A stretch of 64,000 nt of DNA, taken from assembly GCF_014651835.1 (NCBI RefSeq), contig NZ_BMXQ01000001.1, positions 1,812,801-1,876,800 on the forward strand, in the 5' to 3' direction. The position numbers and the translations under genes were made by a program. This document shows, piece by piece, positions 62,373 through 64,000 of this stretch (the first letter of the stretch is position 1; each line of letters begins with the position of its first letter). The stretch is from Pigmentiphaga litoralis (GTDB taxonomy: Bacteria; Pseudomonadota; Gammaproteobacteria; Burkholderiales; Burkholderiaceae_B). The notes beneath the pieces were generated by a model. The model did not search any database, was not told the DNA's origin, and saw only the letters and a program-made list of their open reading frames with translations.

Positions 62373-62467
62373 ATATCCAGTATTCCATGACTGTCGAGCA
62401 AAGACTAGTCCGGATTAATTCCTGCGTGGTCGCATGCATGACGTTGATGCGCACCAAACTTGCGTTA

Positions 62468-62500
62468 AAGAATGCTTGATTAGTTAAATCAAGAATGCTT
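62468..62500. promoter_or_regulatory. OL-like operators: two AAGAATGCTT copies
   Basis: Direct repeats at 62468-62477 and 62491-62500, 23 bp apart; the reverse complement of the motif lies in the first operator by cro. Upstream of the plus-strand early right operon. Confidence 0.7.
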
Positions 62501-62548
62501 TAATTATTCCAAGCCGCTCGATTGTGACGGCAGCACTTGGGATGAACC

Positions 62549-63199
62549 ATGAACGCAAGCAGCACCGCACAGGCCGGCAAGGCCAAGCTCCCGATCCACC
62601 TCCCCATCAGCCATCAGCAACTCGGTGCAGGTACCGGCCGCGCTTATGTCGTGGACGCCGTCGGCCGCAAGCTGACTGCCGCCATGCCCACCGGGTTTGC
62701 CCGGTACCGCGCCACCAAGTTCAACGCTGAGGTCGAAGCCGGCAAGTCGGCACGCTTCATCGCTGCCAAGGCTGCCGCCCCTGCCCCGGTCGTCGTCCAG
62801 GCCGCTGAGGCTCCCGTGGCCGGCTGGGAGCCTATCGGCACCATCCGCACCAGCACCTCCCCGTACATGGTCAGCGCCGACTTGCCAATGGGCACCAGCG
62901 CCGCGGCATTCGATGCCGGCTGGCTCGATCTGATGGATCGCCTGGGATCGGCCGTCGAGCGCCACCAGGTCGTCATGCAGCAGGACATGGATCTGCGTGC
63001 AGACGACGTCATGCAACTGCCCAAGGGCTACTTGATCGGCACCGCCGAACAAGACGACTGCCCCGTGGTAGCCGTCGTCATCGACCCCTACAAGTACGGC
63101 GCCCACCAGCTACGCGCCGATGCCGGCCGCATTCGCGATGCCGTGCGCTTCGCCCTCTCCGGCGGCAACGCCACCCCCATCACCCACCCCGGCGCCTGA
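62549..63199 (+). CDS. Phage early hypothetical protein
   Basis: 216 aa. N-terminal Ala-rich (AKAAAPAPVVVQAAEAPVAGW) linker divides LPISHQQLGAGTGRAYVVDAVG from GTAEQDDCPVVAVVIDPYKYGAHQL. First gene after the OL-like operators, so expected to be expressed early. No family recognised. Confidence 0.7.
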   Translation: MNASSTAQAGKAKLPIHLPISHQQLGAGTGRAYVVDAVGRKLTAAMPTGFARYRATKFNAEVEAGKSARFIAAKAAAPAPVVVQAAEAPVAGWEPIGTIRTSTSPYMVSADLPMGTSAAAFDAGWLDLMDRLGSAVERHQVVMQQDMDLRADDVMQLPKGYLIGTAEQDDCPVVAVVIDPYKYGAHQLRADAGRIRDAVRFALSGGNATPITHPGA

Positions 63200-63223
63200 C
63201 GCCACCTCATCAAGGAACGCACC

Positions 63224-63640
63224 ATGGACTCGCAGAACGTTGTTTCGATCGCCCGCGCATACCCCCGCGCCACGGTTGCCCGTGAGGTGACGGCCCATCA
63301 ATACGCCGAGGTGGTCAAGAACCGGAACACCTACCGTCGCCTGTACGACCAGAACACCGCCGCCCTGGCGCAAGCCCGCGGCCAGCTGGAAGGTCTGCGC
63401 CAGCACATGCAGGTGCTCGAAAGCGAACTGGCCGCACACCAGGCCGGCGTGCCGACGGCTCTCCTGCACGACGCCATGCAGCTGCTGCACGAGATGGTCG
63501 CCGACCGGGCCCAATTCGAGGCCGACTATGGCAAGTGCGTGCGCCTGCCCTCCAGCACGATCGCATTCACTGGAAAAGCCGAGGTGTTGATCGGCCGCGC
63601 CGCCCCTTTGCTCACGCACATGACGGCAGCATCGGAATGA
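63224..63640 (+). CDS. Phage early hypothetical protein, coiled coil
   Basis: 138 aa with AAGGAACGCACC before the ATG. Central coiled coil YDQNTAALAQARGQLEGLRQH. Its stop overlaps the methyltransferase start (ATGA). Function unknown. Confidence 0.7.
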   Translation: MDSQNVVSIARAYPRATVAREVTAHQYAEVVKNRNTYRRLYDQNTAALAQARGQLEGLRQHMQVLESELAAHQAGVPTALLHDAMQLLHEMVADRAQFEADYGKCVRLPSSTIAFTGKAEVLIGRAAPLLTHMTAASE

Positions 63641-64000
63641 GGCGCGACGACTTCACCCTGTCGCTCGGCCTTCGTGACGAGCTGATCATCGACAACTTCG
63701 CCGGCGGCGGTGGCACCAGCACAGGCCTGGAAGCCGCGTTCGGCCGCCCGGTCGATATCGCCATCAACCACGATGCCCAGGCGCTGGCGATGCACGCCGC
63801 CAACCACCCACACACGCGCCACCTGTGCGAGTCAGTGTGGGACGTCGACCCGATCGCGGTCACGGGCAATCAACCGGTCGCCCTGGTCTGGTTGTCACCC
63901 GACTGCAAGCACTTCAGCAAGGCCAAGGGCGGCAAGCCGGTCGAGAAGCGGATCCGCGGCCTCGCCTGGGTCGGCCTGCGCTGGGTCGCGCTCACCAAGC
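63637..64000 (+). CDS. DNA (cytosine-5) methyltransferase (partial)
   Basis: 121 codons visible before the window ends. Motif I FAGGGGTSTGLEAAF (residues 21-35) binds S-adenosylmethionine, and motif IV SPDCKHFSKAKGG (catalytic Cys90) replaces the usual PCQ with DCK. This SPDC type is common in phage and plasmid cytosine methyltransferases. Translationally coupled to the previous gene. Probably protects phage DNA from host restriction. Confidence 0.9.
   Translation, partial: MRRDDFTLSLGLRDELIIDNFAGGGGTSTGLEAAFGRPVDIAINHDAQALAMHAANHPHTRHLCESVWDVDPIAVTGNQPVALVWLSPDCKHFSKAKGGKPVEKRIRGLAWVGLRWVALTK

Larger units (their letters stand above)
27726..64000. mobile_element. Lambdoid/HK97-like siphophage prophage (right end outside window)
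   Basis: Integrase at the left, then accessory genes, lysis, tail, head and terminase genes on the minus strand, then replication, Cro/CI immunity and early right genes. The left boundary must lie between the rng stop and the integrase start; attR and any excisionase lie beyond 64000. Head genes follow the HK97 order (terminase-portal-protease-capsid) and the non-contractile tail includes a lambda J-like tip. No obvious inactivation was seen in any core structural gene, so it may be intact. Confidence 0.95.

Overview
The window is high-GC chromosomal DNA of a betaproteobacterium, most likely Burkholderiales and probably Alcaligenaceae (Bordetella/Achromobacter-like). This rests on the TctC/Bug-type solute receptor, the housekeeping order yebC-purD-hemF-nadD-rsfS-rlmH-maf-rng, and the codon style. 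No tRNA, rRNA or CRISPR array was recognised. The left 27.7 kb is host chromosome. From about 27.73 kb to the right edge lies a lambdoid, HK97-like prophage whose right end is outside the window.

Host region. 1-9.7 kb is a catabolic block: a glutamine-synthetase-like ligase (cut by the window edge) and a Rieske oxygenase on the minus strand, a divergent GntR/FCD regulator, and a minus-strand operon of a DadA-like oxidoreductase, HyuA, HyuB and a TctC receptor. Palindromes centred on TGGATCCA lie in front of both catabolic operons and the regulator and suggest one regulon. 10.1-12.1 kb holds lpxO and a quinone oxidoreductase, and 12.2-13.9 kb holds upp and an AI-2E permease. 14.0-19.1 kb is a MarR-controlled NodT-EmrA-EmrB tripartite drug efflux operon, with TGCCTAGGCA palindromes before the regulator and before the pump. 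A HerA-like ATPase (DUF853) and a duplicated intergenic repeat precede the yebC-to-rng housekeeping run.

Prophage region. A P4-type integrase sits directly downstream of rng, with four GGGTAGCTA repeats before it. Next come accessory genes, including a HEPN-like protein. The late genes are on the minus strand and read right to left: HNH nuclease, small and large terminase, portal, protease, capsid, connectors, tail tube, two tail-assembly chaperone ORFs joined by a canonical A_AAA_AAC slip site, tape measure, tail tip, fibres, two holin-like proteins, GH19 endolysin and nested Rz/Rz1. Intrinsic-terminator-like hairpins on the sense strand punctuate this operon, which suggests processive antitermination or modular accessory genes. 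One of the modules is a tail fibre with an embedded SGNH hydrolase.

The early region (55-64 kb) holds a DUF1064 nuclease, lambda P- and O-like replication genes with iterons inside the O-like gene, a YbcO-like nuclease, CII, Cro and an S24-type CI repressor. CI-type operators occur on both sides of the repressor gene. A C5-cytosine methyltransferase gene runs off the right edge.
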